Shown: positions 17,385 through 26,658, numbered from the stretch's first letter. The stretch: 64,000 bases of DNA from Paenibacillus paeoniae (GCF_003388735.1 NZ_QUBQ01000005.1:124001-188000); one strand, 5' to 3'. Program-made: numbers and translations. The notes: generated by a model not told the origin, from the sequence alone.

Positions 17385-18281
17385 ATGAAATGGGTTGAGA
17401 TTGTGTATTTATGTATTGACACCGATGTTTTAATTTTTTTAGCACTTCACGAACCACCATATGAAGAGATCATTCTTCAACAATTAGAACTTCTTTTAGA
17501 AGCATCTAAATTAGAATTAGTAGTACCATATAATATCCTTGATGAATGGAATAGAAATAAAGAATTAAAAGTTATTGATTATTTAAAAACTACAATATCA
17601 AAGAAAGTAAATAGTATTAAAGATATTAAGAAGTACCTAAGTCTAGAAGATTACAGTCAACTGGAGAATATCTTAAGCAAGTACTTTAATACAATGGATA
17701 CTGTAATAGCAGATGCTACACAAAGAATAGAAAGAATTGATAAGATTCTCACCTCATCTAAGTCAAATATAGTCAATATCAATAATGAAATTCTTAGTCA
17801 GAGTGCAGAGTTAGCTTTGCAAAATAAGAAACCATTCCAGAAAAATAAAAATAGTATTGGTGATGCTGTAAATTTTATTAGTTGTTTGACGTTTGCTAGA
17901 AATAATAATCAGACAGTGTATTTTGTGACTAATAATAAGCATGATTTTAGTGACACAGATCAACGATTATTGCATTCGGATTTATCTGGTTTATTGAATA
18001 ACGAAGAATTAATTTATTCAATTAATCTAGTGGAAACTTTGAATAAAATTGACACAGACTTGTTTAATAAACAATTAGAGGATTTAATTAATGATTTTAA
18101 TACTAGACCTAGTCTGGTATACCATGATAACAGTGATATAGAATGTGGTGTGTGTGCTAAACATTTAGACTATAGGAAGAATGGAACGTACTTACCTGAT
18201 CCAGGAGGCATGCGTTGGATTATTTCTTGTCCGATGTGTAATACTAGATATGAAACAGAAGAATTACATCCTGCATATTAA
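17385..18281 (+). CDS. PIN-like domain protein with C-terminal zinc ribbon
   Basis: A 298-residue protein. It has the order of acidic residues of a PIN-type nuclease: YLCIDTDVLIF near the start, LDEWN about residue 52, IGDAVNFI about 158, and VTNNKHDFSD about 185. A small ribbon follows at the end (ECGVCAKH ... SCPMCN). It resembles DUF4935-type PIN proteins; RNase activity is inferred. The ribosome site is poor, and a GTG at 17403 could be the start. It stands alone between the left end and the integrase, a typical position for cargo such as defence genes. No antitoxin partner is visible. Confidence 0.6.
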   Translation: MKWVEIVYLCIDTDVLIFLALHEPPYEEIILQQLELLLEASKLELVVPYNILDEWNRNKELKVIDYLKTTISKKVNSIKDIKKYLSLEDYSQLENILSKYFNTMDTVIADATQRIERIDKILTSSKSNIVNINNEILSQSAELALQNKKPFQKNKNSIGDAVNFISCLTFARNNNQTVYFVTNNKHDFSDTDQRLLHSDLSGLLNNEELIYSINLVETLNKIDTDLFNKQLEDLINDFNTRPSLVYHDNSDIECGVCAKHLDYRKNGTYLPDPGGMRWIISCPMCNTRYETEELHPAY

Positions 18282-18313
18282 AATAGAATGTAAATCCTCT
18301 TGATATTCTTACT

Positions 18314-19399
18314 CTATAGTTGTTGTATGCTACTCATCAGCTCACTAAACTTCTGAGAAGCTTCCTTCTTCATTGTTTTAGTAATATGCAAGTATACACG
18401 CTTTGTAATTTCATCGTCTTGGTGACCCAGTCTTTCCATAATCTCATGAATGCCGACCCCAGCCTCAGCAAGCAACGATGTATGTGTGTGACGTAACGAG
18501 TGAGGGGTTAATGCCTCATTCAAGCCAGCGATTCGTAGAAGCCGTCTCATACGGTTCTGGATCGTTTTAATGAACTCATGATATCCCATATCCTTCGCTG
18601 TTTTGGCAAATACGAAGTCTTGATCGTAATACACATCTCGATGGAGCATTTTAAGCTCGTTTTGGCGAGCTTTTAGCTTTTCTAACTCTTTAAAAACCAG
18701 TGGGTCAAGCTCTATGGTTCGTTTCGAAGTGCTTGTCTTAGGTGTCAGCAAATGATACTCAGTCGCTCGATTTGTAGGGTTGTAATAGGTCTTCGTTACG
18801 GAGAGTGTATGCTCCTTAAAATTGAAATCTTTCCATTTCAATGCACATAGTTCACCGACTCGAAGCCCACTGTAGGCAAGGATCAAGAAGATTATATAGT
18901 CGTTCGTTAACCCCTTCCTCTTTCGCTGATTGAAAAAGCTTAGTTCATGCTTTTCAAGGTATTTTCCTGCATTTTCTTCCGCTTCAATTTCCTCAACTGT
19001 CTTTTGTGGGCGAGGTAACTTTGCGTATTGTGTTGGATCGTTTTTGATAATTTCTAATTCTATTGCCTTGGTAAAAAGCATTCTCCCTGTTGAGTGAACA
19101 CCTGCAATCGTATTTAACGCAAAGCCTCGTTCGTGTAAGTCTAGCAGGGCATTTTGATAAGCTTTCCTGGTAATGGTCTTTACTTGATGATTTTGAAAAT
19201 AATCGAGAAGTCGAGATGATTCATGCTTTCGAACACGTACTGTACTAATTTTTACAGTGGTTTCATAGAGTCTCAGCCATTCTTCAATTAAAGTGGAGAA
19301 TAACATTTCTTTTTCTGCAATGTAGGTTCCCTCTTCAAGCTCCGTATACATTGCTGCGCATGCAGCTTGAGCCTCTTTCTTAGTTTTAAACCCGCCCAT
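18314..19399 (-). CDS. int: tyrosine integrase, truncated by an in-frame stop
   Basis: Phage-type integrase of the Tn916/ICE kind. This 361-residue part holds the core-binding SAM-like domain and the full catalytic domain (GLRVGELCALKW; TPHSLRHTHTSLL; LGHQDDEITKRVYLHI with the nucleophile Tyr). The arm-binding N-terminal domain lies upstream in the same frame but is cut off by a TAA at 19406-19408. The ATG at 19399, three codons after the stop, lacks its own ribosome site and could only be used by reinitiation. The product would lack arm-site binding, so normal recombination is doubtful. Confidence 0.88.
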   Translation of the reverse strand: MGGFKTKKEAQAACAAMYTELEEGTYIAEKEMLFSTLIEEWLRLYETTVKISTVRVRKHESSRLLDYFQNHQVKTITRKAYQNALLDLHERGFALNTIAGVHSTGRMLFTKAIELEIIKNDPTQYAKLPRPQKTVEEIEAEENAGKYLEKHELSFFNQRKRKGLTNDYIIFLILAYSGLRVGELCALKWKDFNFKEHTLSVTKTYYNPTNRATEYHLLTPKTSTSKRTIELDPLVFKELEKLKARQNELKMLHRDVYYDQDFVFAKTAKDMGYHEFIKTIQNRMRRLLRIAGLNEALTPHSLRHTHTSLLAEAGVGIHEIMERLGHQDDEITKRVYLHITKTMKKEASQKFSELMSSIQQL

Positions 19400-19405
19400 T
19401 TGTCG

Positions 19406-19525
19406 TTAGATTCGTTTTCCTGTGAATGGATCTCTACCGATATCCAGGGTGAATGACCAAGTAGCTTCACAAGTACACCGTTTACCGCTACATTTACAAC
19501 CTCGTTTTCTAAAGTAACCTTTCAT
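19406..19525 (-). pseudogene. N-terminal fragment of the integrase
   Basis: Thirty-nine codons from an ATG with a good ribosome site (AAAGGATGAT). They encode MKGYFRKRGCKCSGKRCTCE followed by an AP2-like arm-binding start (WSFTLDIGRDPFTGKR), then stop at TAA. The frame continues without shift into the integrase at 18314-19399, so a single substitution (probably from AAA or GAA) split the gene. Confidence 0.85.
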
Positions 19526-19551
19526 AAATGATCATCCTTTCTAAAAGTGTA

Positions 19552-19573
19552 GAGATGGCTTTTGTGCCATCTC
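19552..19573. other. hairpin between excisionase and integrase genes
   Basis: GAGATGGC-TTTTGT-GCCATCTC. On the minus strand it lies after xis and just before the integrase ribosome site. Only a short T-run follows, so it may be a weak terminator or attenuator limiting integrase expression. Confidence 0.4.
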
Positions 19574-19589
19574 GACGTAGAAGTTTCCG

Positions 19590-19793
19590 TTATGCTGATA
19601 TCACATTGGGATTGGTGCGCTTGGAATCCAGCCAATTGAAAAAGTCGTCTCTATATACGATTTTTCTACAGTTGATGACGAGTAACGGGAAATCGGGTGC
19701 CTTAGCAATTTCGTAAGCTGTTGAGCGCGAGATGCCCAGAATTTCTTGTACGTTCTTGATTTGTAGAATTAATGGGTAGTCAGATTTATTCAT
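19590..19793 (-). CDS. xis: AlpA-like helix-turn-helix protein (excisionase)
   Basis: A 67-residue protein with a MerR/AlpA-type helix-turn-helix: LILQIKNVQEILGISRSTAYEIA then RKIVYRDDFFNWLDS. Such small proteins next to integrases act as recombination directionality factors. It overlaps the preceding gene by 4 bases and is read towards the integrase, the usual xis-int order. Confidence 0.75.
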   Translation of the reverse strand: MNKSDYPLILQIKNVQEILGISRSTAYEIAKAPDFPLLVINCRKIVYRDDFFNWLDSKRTNPNVISA

Positions 19794-20179
19794 TGATTAC
19801 GATCCTCCCATCGTAAATTAATCGCTTGAAGAGCCACTGAGTAAAGCTCAGAGTCCCAGATCGAAAGTCCACTTGCTAAATCAAATGAATGTCCATTCCA
19901 TAAATTCAATCCAAGATGTACTAGGGCTGTCGTTTGGCCAGTTAATGGAGCGGCGTCGCCATTCTTTTGTGCATCATTAGCATTTGGAATGTCCACGGTG
20001 TATAAATGCTCGAAGAACCAATCAAACGGTCCATTGAATTGATATGATAACGAAAAGCACTTAAATATTTCTGGGTAAGCAGCTATATAACAAGCCGAGA
20101 TATACTCTCGGTTGTTGCAATTGAATTGTTCCATGCATTCGATATAATTTTGGTTATGAATGTCGTTAATGAAATACAT
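19790..20179 (-). CDS. DUF6075-like protein of unknown function
   Basis: A 129-residue protein starting MYFINDIHNQNYIECMEQFN, with a central ISACYIAAYPEIFK helix and a C-terminal QTTALVHLGLNLWNGHS segment. The pattern (F-N-x-x-H ... A-L-V-H-L-G-x-N-L-W-N-G) recalls small DUF6075 proteins often found on Firmicute mobile elements beside integrase and excisionase. The function is unknown. The ATG follows a GGAGGAGTCATC stretch. Confidence 0.6.
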   Translation of the reverse strand: MYFINDIHNQNYIECMEQFNCNNREYISACYIAAYPEIFKCFSLSYQFNGPFDWFFEHLYTVDIPNANDAQKNGDAAPLTGQTTALVHLGLNLWNGHSFDLASGLSIWDSELYSVALQAINLRWEDRNQ

Positions 20180-20391
20180 TGATGACTCCTCCTATTTGAT
20201 CTTTATCTTTTACGGAATACAATTTACTATCTCTTCAGACTAATAATATATAGTTGAATATACTGGTTAATGCGATTGAAGTCTGACGAAGCTGCTTGTA
20301 GCCGTCGATGACTTCGTCAGATGTGGCAGAAAACCCTACCAAATCAAGGTTTAGGCTTCACGTAGCCGTTGTAGACGTTTAAATTGAGTCC
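20180..20391. other. non-coding stretch with a 10-bp-stem hairpin
   Basis: TCTGACGAAG (20282-20291) pairs perfectly with CTTCGTCAGA (20312-20321). The loop carries TGTAGCCGTCG, and a related CGTAGCCGTTG follows about 70 bases on. It lies between the primase gene and the xis operon, both read leftward, so it may be a terminator, a structured RNA or part of a replication origin. I cannot choose between these. Confidence 0.4.
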
Positions 20392-21948
20392 TCAATCATC
20401 ATCATTCCATATAGGTTCATGTAAAGATTTTTTATGGATTTCTTGGACTTCTGGGATTAAACGGATGCCGAGAAAGCCGCGAAGAGGGGACGATCCGTGC
20501 ATTCGGAATTTATGGGTCTTGAATCCGGCATTCGTTAGTTGATTGAAGAAGTCAGTGGAGTTGATGATTTTGATACAATTTGTTTGACAGTATCTCTTGT
20601 ACGCATCCACAAGATTCCTTCGATGCTCACGATAGTCTTCTACGCCAAAGTCGACATCGCAGCAATCTTCTATAAAAGCCGCCACAGAGTTTTTCTCACT
20701 TTTGTACCCTTTTCGGAACGCTATTCCTGCGTCACTCTCGGTAAAAACCAGTTTGGTCCTCATTAAGCTGCGCAGTCCTTCAATCGCCCATGTAGCGATG
20801 AAATCTTTCTCTCGCAACAATTTGGAGATGAGTTCTTTGTCACGCAAATGCTCAGGAACTGAATGTTCAAAGATAAGAAACAAGAGGCGATCGACAAATG
20901 CATCCGTTCCATCCGAGCCTTCTGGTAGCGGCATATGGTTCCCTGCGGCAACGAGTTTGGTTTTCGGATAAAAGTGGAAAGGGTCTTTTCCTTTTTTCTC
21001 CGCAGTTAGCATGTCACCACCAGTAATGCTTTTAATTAAAGCAACCCCGCGCAAGTCTCCAAGCTCATCCATTTCAGAACTTAGATCCAGCTTCGATCCT
21101 AGCAATTCGGCGCTCATGAATCTGTTTTTTCCAAGCTGTTGTAGTGACATGGAAGTGGTAAATCGTTCCCCAACCAGTTATTTCCATATAGTTAACCAGA
21201 CGCTTTTACCCGAGTGGGGCACGCCAATCAACGCAAAAAATTTCTTCGCACGCCACTCATTGCCAATAACGTAGCCAGAGACCTCCTGCAAGGAATTGAT
21301 TTTTTTGGTGTCTCCATTTGTACATTCCTCCAGAAACTGAAGAAACTGTCGTCCATTATTGTCATCATCTTGGCGAAAATCGGCATTGATGAAGCTGGTA
21401 AAGCGCCATTCAGGGCTATGCAACTCCATACGATCGAAAACGATATCGTAGACGCCATTACGGAAATTCACCACTAATCTATGAGAGTCTAGATCTAACG
21501 GATCTACTTGGAGAACAGGGGTGCTCCGCAGCCGATGAAGCACATCCCTCATTGAAGCGGCATTGAGATGCTTGTCAACAGTCTTGGATACACTCTTTCG
21601 GACCAGAATCTCCAATTGCCGGTCGGTATGTTCCCCAAAAAAACCGTAGCGCTCATTGTAGACCAAAAAACTGTCATTCACGCAGATAATCGTCCATTTG
21701 GCAAGTAACATCTGCGTCGCTTCATAGGCAATGGGACTTCGCGAACCTTTCGCTTGCTCATCTAACGATGCAATCGGTTCAACAAACGGTTCGGAGATAA
21801 TTTGATCCGGTAGATGTTCAGGATATCCACCAACAGCCTCGTACTCGTTGTTGATCATCTGATGATAAACAAATTTTCCATCTTCTGTTAGTTCATTGAT
21901 GAATGGTTCAAATTCGATATCACTCATTTTCTTTTTTACCTTCATCAA
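20392..21948 (-). pseudogene. P4/D5-type phage or plasmid primase-helicase, interrupted by a stop
   Basis: Two frames in the same phase make one gene of about 518 codons. Upstream part (21178-21948): a D5_N-like region then the Walker A motif GVPHSGKSVW. A TAA at 21178-21180 follows TGG AAA. After nine more codons the downstream part (20392-21150) has the Walker B-like FMSAELLGSKLDLSSEMDE region, the sensor TKLVAAGNHMP, and a winged-helix C-terminus. The protein would be the element's SF3 replicative helicase. Either half alone is non-functional. The start is probably the ATG at 21927 (MSDIEFEPF). Confidence 0.85.
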
Positions 21949-22573
21949 GCTGTTTAATGCTTTCAGCGCTCCACAGCTGTATCAATTCGGGGAATAATTC
22001 GCTTAGATATCCGAATCCGCTCACCCGTAATGTAGCAACTTCCTTAGATCCAAGTGTGAAATTTCGCGCCTCACTAAAAGGATGAAATAGGCTGTCATAC
22101 ATCCCAAACGTTGCCCCAGGATGGAGATGTCCATATTCGGCATATAAAAAGATTCTGATTCTCTCCTTGTCGACTTGTTGTTCCCTAACAACTCGTTCGT
22201 AAAATTGTTCTCCGGTTGACACCATGAACTCCGTATCTCCAAGCGGCCTATGACGAATCAGGAGCGATAGCTCGTTACACGTGCCCGTTGGTTTACGGAT
22301 ACTGATAATTTTTTCGCCAACCTTACCCATGAGAAAGATGGAAGAGTCGGTCACAACTGCTGCTATTGCCTTAGAAAAGTCGATTACTTTTCCATTGATT
22401 ATTAGCGTAGCAGAAGTAGGATTAACTAATAGTGCGGAATAACGATTGTCACCCTTGATAGCTTTTTCGAAGTGTTTCTGCATCTTCTTGTAAATACGCG
22501 TAGATTCCGCTGACAACACCTCCTTGACAGCATCGTTCTTTGAGTTCATCAAACTAACATTTTCATTCTTCAT
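21920..22573 (-). CDS. hypothetical protein upstream of the primase
   Basis: A 217-residue protein from MKNENVSLMN, chosen because AAGGGAGGAAATTGG precedes that ATG; the frame is open 11 codons further. It contains NPTSATLIINGKVIDFSKAI and HLHPGATFGMYDSLFHPFSEA but no motif I recognise. It overlaps the primase start, suggesting translational coupling and a role in element replication, such as an accessory or priming factor. That is inferred from position only. Confidence 0.6.
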   Translation of the reverse strand: MKNENVSLMNSKNDAVKEVLSAESTRIYKKMQKHFEKAIKGDNRYSALLVNPTSATLIINGKVIDFSKAIAAVVTDSSIFLMGKVGEKIISIRKPTGTCNELSLLIRHRPLGDTEFMVSTGEQFYERVVREQQVDKERIRIFLYAEYGHLHPGATFGMYDSLFHPFSEARNFTLGSKEVATLRVSGFGYLSELFPELIQLWSAESIKQLDEGKKENE

Positions 22574-22689
22574 TCCAATTTCCTCCCTTGTATTTGAGAA
22601 GTGCAAGAGAAGCGTAACATGCGTTTGCTACCCAATAATTTTGGAATTGTCAGATTAAATAGGGTGGAGGCCTTATAAAACAAAGAAGA

Positions 22690-22711
22690 GAGACGGCATG
22701 AAGGGTCTCTC
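22690..22711. other. small hairpin
   Basis: GAGAGAC and GTCTCTC enclose about ten bases between two leftward genes. A-runs stand on one side only, so termination in the plus direction is not clear and in the minus direction weak. Confidence 0.3.
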
Positions 22712-22726
22712 CTTTAAAAAAAATTA

Positions 22727-22990
22727 TTAGAGTTTGAGAACTCGATTAAAAAATGTTTCTCCAGATTCAATATCTATTCCATTTATAAATGTCATCAGTA
22801 TCTTTAATGATGGAGGATCTGATTGACGATCTGATTGAAGAGAGAGGTTAGTCTCAACCGTATCTTCTGCAGTTTTCTTATTTCCGATTAATTCCTTAAA
22901 ATCTTCTCTGGAAAACTCGGTACTATTGTCCTCATCTAACAACTTGTCCGCGCTATCAATGCTTGCGACTTCTTTTTTTTCTGCGTCCAT
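22727..22990 (-). CDS. hypothetical acidic protein, 87 residues
   Basis: A small charged protein (DAEKKEVASIDSADKLLDED at the start; ILMTFINGIDIESGETFF near the end). It starts 6 bases after the stop of the 427-residue gene, so the two are co-transcribed, though no good ribosome site is visible. I do not recognise a family. The acidic composition would suit an inhibitor or partner of the larger protein, which is speculation. Confidence 0.5.
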   Translation of the reverse strand: MDAEKKEVASIDSADKLLDEDNSTEFSREDFKELIGNKKTAEDTVETNLSLQSDRQSDPPSLKILMTFINGIDIESGETFFNRVLKL

Positions 22991-22996
22991 TGGACT

Positions 22997-24280
22997 TTAA
23001 TATTCTCGTTCATATTTAAGCCACGAATCATAAGAAAATGCTGAACTGAATGGTTCTTTTTTCGGAAATTCTTTATTTCGTTTTTGAAATAACACAGCAA
23101 TTGTCGTCCAACTACTATTGTCCTCTATAATTGATGAATTTATAGGTAACCTTGTACTTACCACGTCATTCTCTAACTCATCAAGTGTATTGCTTATTAT
23201 TACTTTCCTTTCCAATTCCTTAAATACTTTAGATGCATTAGTCTCACTATCTTTAGGCTCTGCATCTTTTAAATTGAATTTGTTATATCCGTACTCATAT
23301 ATTTCCGTTTCAATAACTTCTTCTAGTAATCTCATATATGCTTCCCAAAGGGTTACAATCTGATAAAATGATGTTAAATTGAAATAGGTTGCTTCTACCC
23401 AGGTTTTTTTGTATTTAGAATATGGCTTTATGTTATCCAATATCATTTTGGAGGCTGTGATTCTGACATCCAAGTCATCAATAGCTCCCATATACGCTAG
23501 TATATTAGTGAATTTCTTGATGGATTTACTTCCATCTTTGTCTAAACTCTTCAAGTCAGTTAGTGTATCTCTCAAACCAAATAATGAAATGAGACTCGTT
23601 TCTCTCTCGAATATATGGAGATTCTCCCAATAGTCTTCACTATTGCGAATCACTTTTAAATAAATGCCTGCTACATCAGCCATATCATTTAAGGTGTTTT
23701 TGGGACTCCCTTTGTAATCCCCAGTGATGCTTCTACTTTTAATTGTGATATCTTTATTGACAACCTTTGTATACTTTTGACAGCACGTCAAAAAAAATGA
23801 TGGAATCAGTTCGGTTTTCTTGAAGAAAATGGTTTTGTTTCCCTCAATTCCATCAACTTCAATTCCATATTTCTTAATAAACTCGTTGTTCAAGTACCCG
23901 GGGGCCTTAGAAGAAAATGAATCTGAGGACCAAAAATCAGAGTACTCAAGAAAATCAGCTTTAATAGTTTCCCAAGCTTTGTCCCCTTCATGGGCTATGT
24001 AATTCTTATCAAGCAGATCTTGAAAAGGCTCCACGTAAAATGGCGCATCTTGAGATATTATCTGCTTAATTTCCAACTTAGTTAAGTTGTTCGCTCTAGC
24101 TTTGATTCTCCTCAAAGCTGCTTGCTGAAACTTTACACTCATAATTTCATGATTCCACATAAGGGATCTACAAATAATTTGGAATACTCCCCCTGTATCG
24201 ATAATGATCTCACGGTTGTGGATTTCACACCAAATATCATATTTTTCAGCCATGAATTTCATGAATTCATGTTTTTTCAT
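22997..24280 (-). CDS. hypothetical protein, 427 residues
   Basis: A large, mostly helical soluble protein without recognisable motif (MKKHEFMKFMAEKYDIWCEI at the start; a helical TSFYQIVTLWEAYMRLLEEV segment near residue 310). It has no membrane segments and no obvious nuclease, kinase or NTPase signature. AAGGAGTTGACTAA precedes the ATG. With its 87-residue partner it forms a two-gene unit that ends at a hairpin region. The low GC and island position suggest accessory cargo. Confidence 0.55.
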   Translation of the reverse strand: MKKHEFMKFMAEKYDIWCEIHNREIIIDTGGVFQIICRSLMWNHEIMSVKFQQAALRRIKARANNLTKLEIKQIISQDAPFYVEPFQDLLDKNYIAHEGDKAWETIKADFLEYSDFWSSDSFSSKAPGYLNNEFIKKYGIEVDGIEGNKTIFFKKTELIPSFFLTCCQKYTKVVNKDITIKSRSITGDYKGSPKNTLNDMADVAGIYLKVIRNSEDYWENLHIFERETSLISLFGLRDTLTDLKSLDKDGSKSIKKFTNILAYMGAIDDLDVRITASKMILDNIKPYSKYKKTWVEATYFNLTSFYQIVTLWEAYMRLLEEVIETEIYEYGYNKFNLKDAEPKDSETNASKVFKELERKVIISNTLDELENDVVSTRLPINSSIIEDNSSWTTIAVLFQKRNKEFPKKEPFSSAFSYDSWLKYEREY

Positions 24281-24357
24281 TTAGTCAACTCCTTTTTTAC
24301 ATAATTATTTCCTATAATACTACTATTCACAAGATGAACAGTGAACTTATTTTAAAC

Positions 24358-24399
24358 AAAAACATCAGCTCGACAAGTTCGTCGAGCTGATGTTTTTTT
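24358..24399. terminator. bidirectional terminator
   Basis: Perfect 14-bp stem AACATCAGCTCGAC (24361-24374) with GTCGAGCTGATGTT (24381-24394), loop AAGTTC, T-run to 24399. A-rich sequence on the other side lets it stop the leftward gene at 24407 as well. Confidence 0.85.
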
Positions 24400-24406
24400 G
24401 GGATTC

Positions 24407-25700
24407 TTAATTAGAAACAGGTAAATAATTTTTGACTACTTCAGTAAATACAATGTTCGGATTAGTTATCTCAAAAGATCCGTATAAGATTTCGAGCTGG
24501 GCTCTGAAATTTTTTATATTTGATCTGTGCACCTCGGCTGGCCAGATACCTGCTGAATTAATCTCGTGACCCGAAGTCAGGATATAGCAAACGTCATTTT
24601 TAAAGACAATAAGATCCCAAGATGAACGATCATAAATTGAATCGCTATAACTTTTATTCATTAATGCATAGTCAGAGCTACTTACACTAACAGGGCTAAA
24701 TTCGTTTGGCTTGAAATTAAATATTACTCGTTTAAGAAAATCAGTATGATGTATATTTTGGTCATAAGGGACAATTCTCATTTTTGAATAAATACCATGA
24801 GAGGTCATGTATTCAGAAATAGGATTAAACTCGTACTCTTCTTCCGTAGGTGTTGCTTTTGTATCAATGCTATACATATCGGAAGGATTTGTTTTATATT
24901 TCACTTCACTATACATGAACGTCCAAGCCTCGGGCACCTGTGCTTTAAATCCATCTGTTTCTAATGGATAATATCCTTCTACATAACCAGTGATTGGTTT
25001 AGAGGATATCGGGGCAACTTTTTCCGGAATAACATCTTCTGAGATGAGCAACGGGAAAAATTCAGAGTATATATCTGCGTCCATAATCAATTCTCGTTTA
25101 AACCAAGGCTGATATACTGCGATGATTCTGTTTTCATTATCCCATAAGACTTCTAAACCCAGATTTTCCGTTACAAATCGGAGGGGGAGCATAGTGCGGC
25201 CGTTTAAGATGGTTGGACTTACTTCCAACTCATTTGCTATTCCGTTGACGACTGCGTTTTTCTTATCTATCCAAACGTCAACGGTATTACCGTTGAGTTG
25301 AATCGTGACTTTCCGTTCCGTGTTGTCCCAATTTGCTGTTCCGCCTAGCGCTCCGATAAGGGCAGAAATAGGGCGTAAGGTACGTCCTTCCCGCACAATA
25401 GGAGTTACCTTGCCAGATGCATCGACTGGTGCTTCATAAATCGCTTCATAGTTGGAGAGCATCATACGAGGGTCACTGATTTTCAAATAGACACCTTGAT
25501 CACTTCCATCCGGAATTTGGGGGTTTGGAAGCGTGTGTATTTACACGAATGACTCCTTGTTTCTCGTCCCATGCGACGGAAAGTCCAATATCGTAGATGA
25601 AGTAATCCAACGGCACACCTGTGGAAGACGTGCCGATGACAACAGGGGAGGGAGCGATTTCTATCGTATCAAACCAATGACCGCCACTGCCACAATCCAC
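24407..25700 (-). pseudogene. copper amine oxidase N-terminal-like domain protein, frameshifted and truncated
   Basis: Residues of the upstream fragment (25500-25700; GVPLDYFIYDIGLSVAWDEK) and the downstream fragment (24407-25486; TLRPISALIGALGGTANWD, TMLPLRFVTENLGLEVLWD) are copper-amine-oxidase N-domain repeats, common in exported Paenibacillus proteins. The frames join if the run of five Gs at 25519-25523 (five Cs in the gene) had one base fewer. Upstream of 25700 the frame hits a stop, and no signal peptide is left. The C-terminal 200 residues are of unknown fold. So the gene is broken twice: a homopolymer frameshift and a lost 5' end. Confidence 0.75.
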
Positions 25701-26049
25701 ATCTTCAAATACATATCGTTCGAGGAGTTATTCCGTTTTGACTCTGATCTAACAAACACAGTTGACTATACTATTGCACAGAAAATTACTATACAGCTTC
25801 ACGGCCGCTCCCAAGAAGAGCAGGATTCACTATATCAGATTATTAAGCATTTAGAGATCTAAAATAATAGTTACAGCCTTCTCGAAACACTGGTATGTTC
25901 CGTGTGATCAATGATCGCTATCTAGCATAGCGTCTACAACTATAATATATAAATTAATACTCGAATCATGCGAAGCTACCAGTGTTCTTGCTATTCCGAT
26001 ACAATTAGAATTTATTGTTTAACTTTGCTGTACGACTTGAAATTTCCCT
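25701..26049. other. intergenic stretch with a gene remnant
   Basis: No complete gene. On the plus strand about 45 codons (25725-25862) read like the end of a protein (TIAQKITIQLHGRSQEEQDS, then LYQIIKHLEI and stop) but have no start or upstream part. Together with the truncated gene on the other strand this marks a recombination joint near 25720. The rest, 25863-26049, is AT-rich with nothing recognisable. Confidence 0.4.
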
Positions 26050-26658
26050 TCATATAACTCCCCGCTCTGTTAAACTTACGTATGTGCCACTGCCAATCAC
26101 AACATGATCAAGCAACTCAATTCCAATAATGTTTCCTGATTCAACTAGACGTTGAGTAATCGCAATGTCCTCCTGGCTTGGATCTGGATTACCGCTCGGA
26201 TGATTATGCGCACATATTATCGATGCATAGCTTCTTTTTATGGCAGGACGAAAAACTTCCCTTGGATGAACAATGCAGGCATTTAAAGAACCAATTGATA
26301 TAACTTCTTTTGCAACTACCCCGTTTTTTGTATTGAGAAATAGACAAACGAACTGTTCCTGCTTTAAATGTCGAAATTCTGGTTCCAGCAGCTTGTAAAC
26401 GTCCTCGGGGGACCGAATTGTATCTATAGAAGGCAACGGCGCTGAAATGAAGCGGGAAAGCTCGAGCGTGGCTACAATTTGCCTTGCTCTTGCTTTCCCA
26501 ACTCCTTCAATAGATAGAAGTTCTTGCTCTGTGATATCTACCAGCTCAGCAAACGTAGGAAATCGGTGAAGTATTTCTTCGACGATATAACTCCCCGGCT
26601 TTTCGCGAAGCAAGTATGCTAATAATGATTTAAGATCCTCAGAAGTGGTTTTTATCAT
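26050..26658 (-). CDS. radC: RadC-family JAB-domain protein
   Basis: A 202-residue RadC. It has an N-terminal helix-hairpin-helix (ELLSIEGVGKARARQIVATL) and a C-terminal MPN/JAB domain with the metal motif HNHPSGNPDPSQED, preceded by SIICA and followed by LLDHVVIG. RadC copies are frequent on mobile elements beside DUF932 genes; despite the name, a repair role is not established. GGAGATAAGGACC precedes the ATG. Confidence 0.92.
   Translation of the reverse strand: MIKTTSEDLKSLLAYLLREKPGSYIVEEILHRFPTFAELVDITEQELLSIEGVGKARARQIVATLELSRFISAPLPSIDTIRSPEDVYKLLEPEFRHLKQEQFVCLFLNTKNGVVAKEVISIGSLNACIVHPREVFRPAIKRSYASIICAHNHPSGNPDPSQEDIAITQRLVESGNIIGIELLDHVVIGSGTYVSLTERGVI

Noticed and set aside
19406..21180. 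Reassigned or programmed TAA codons in integrase and primase
   Set aside because: Other genes in the window use TAA as a normal stop and no recoding signal is seen; simple nonsense changes are more likely.
25533..25862. 109-codon plus-strand gene
   Set aside because: The first half is antisense to the copper-amine-oxidase fragment; only the last about 45 codons look like coding remnant.
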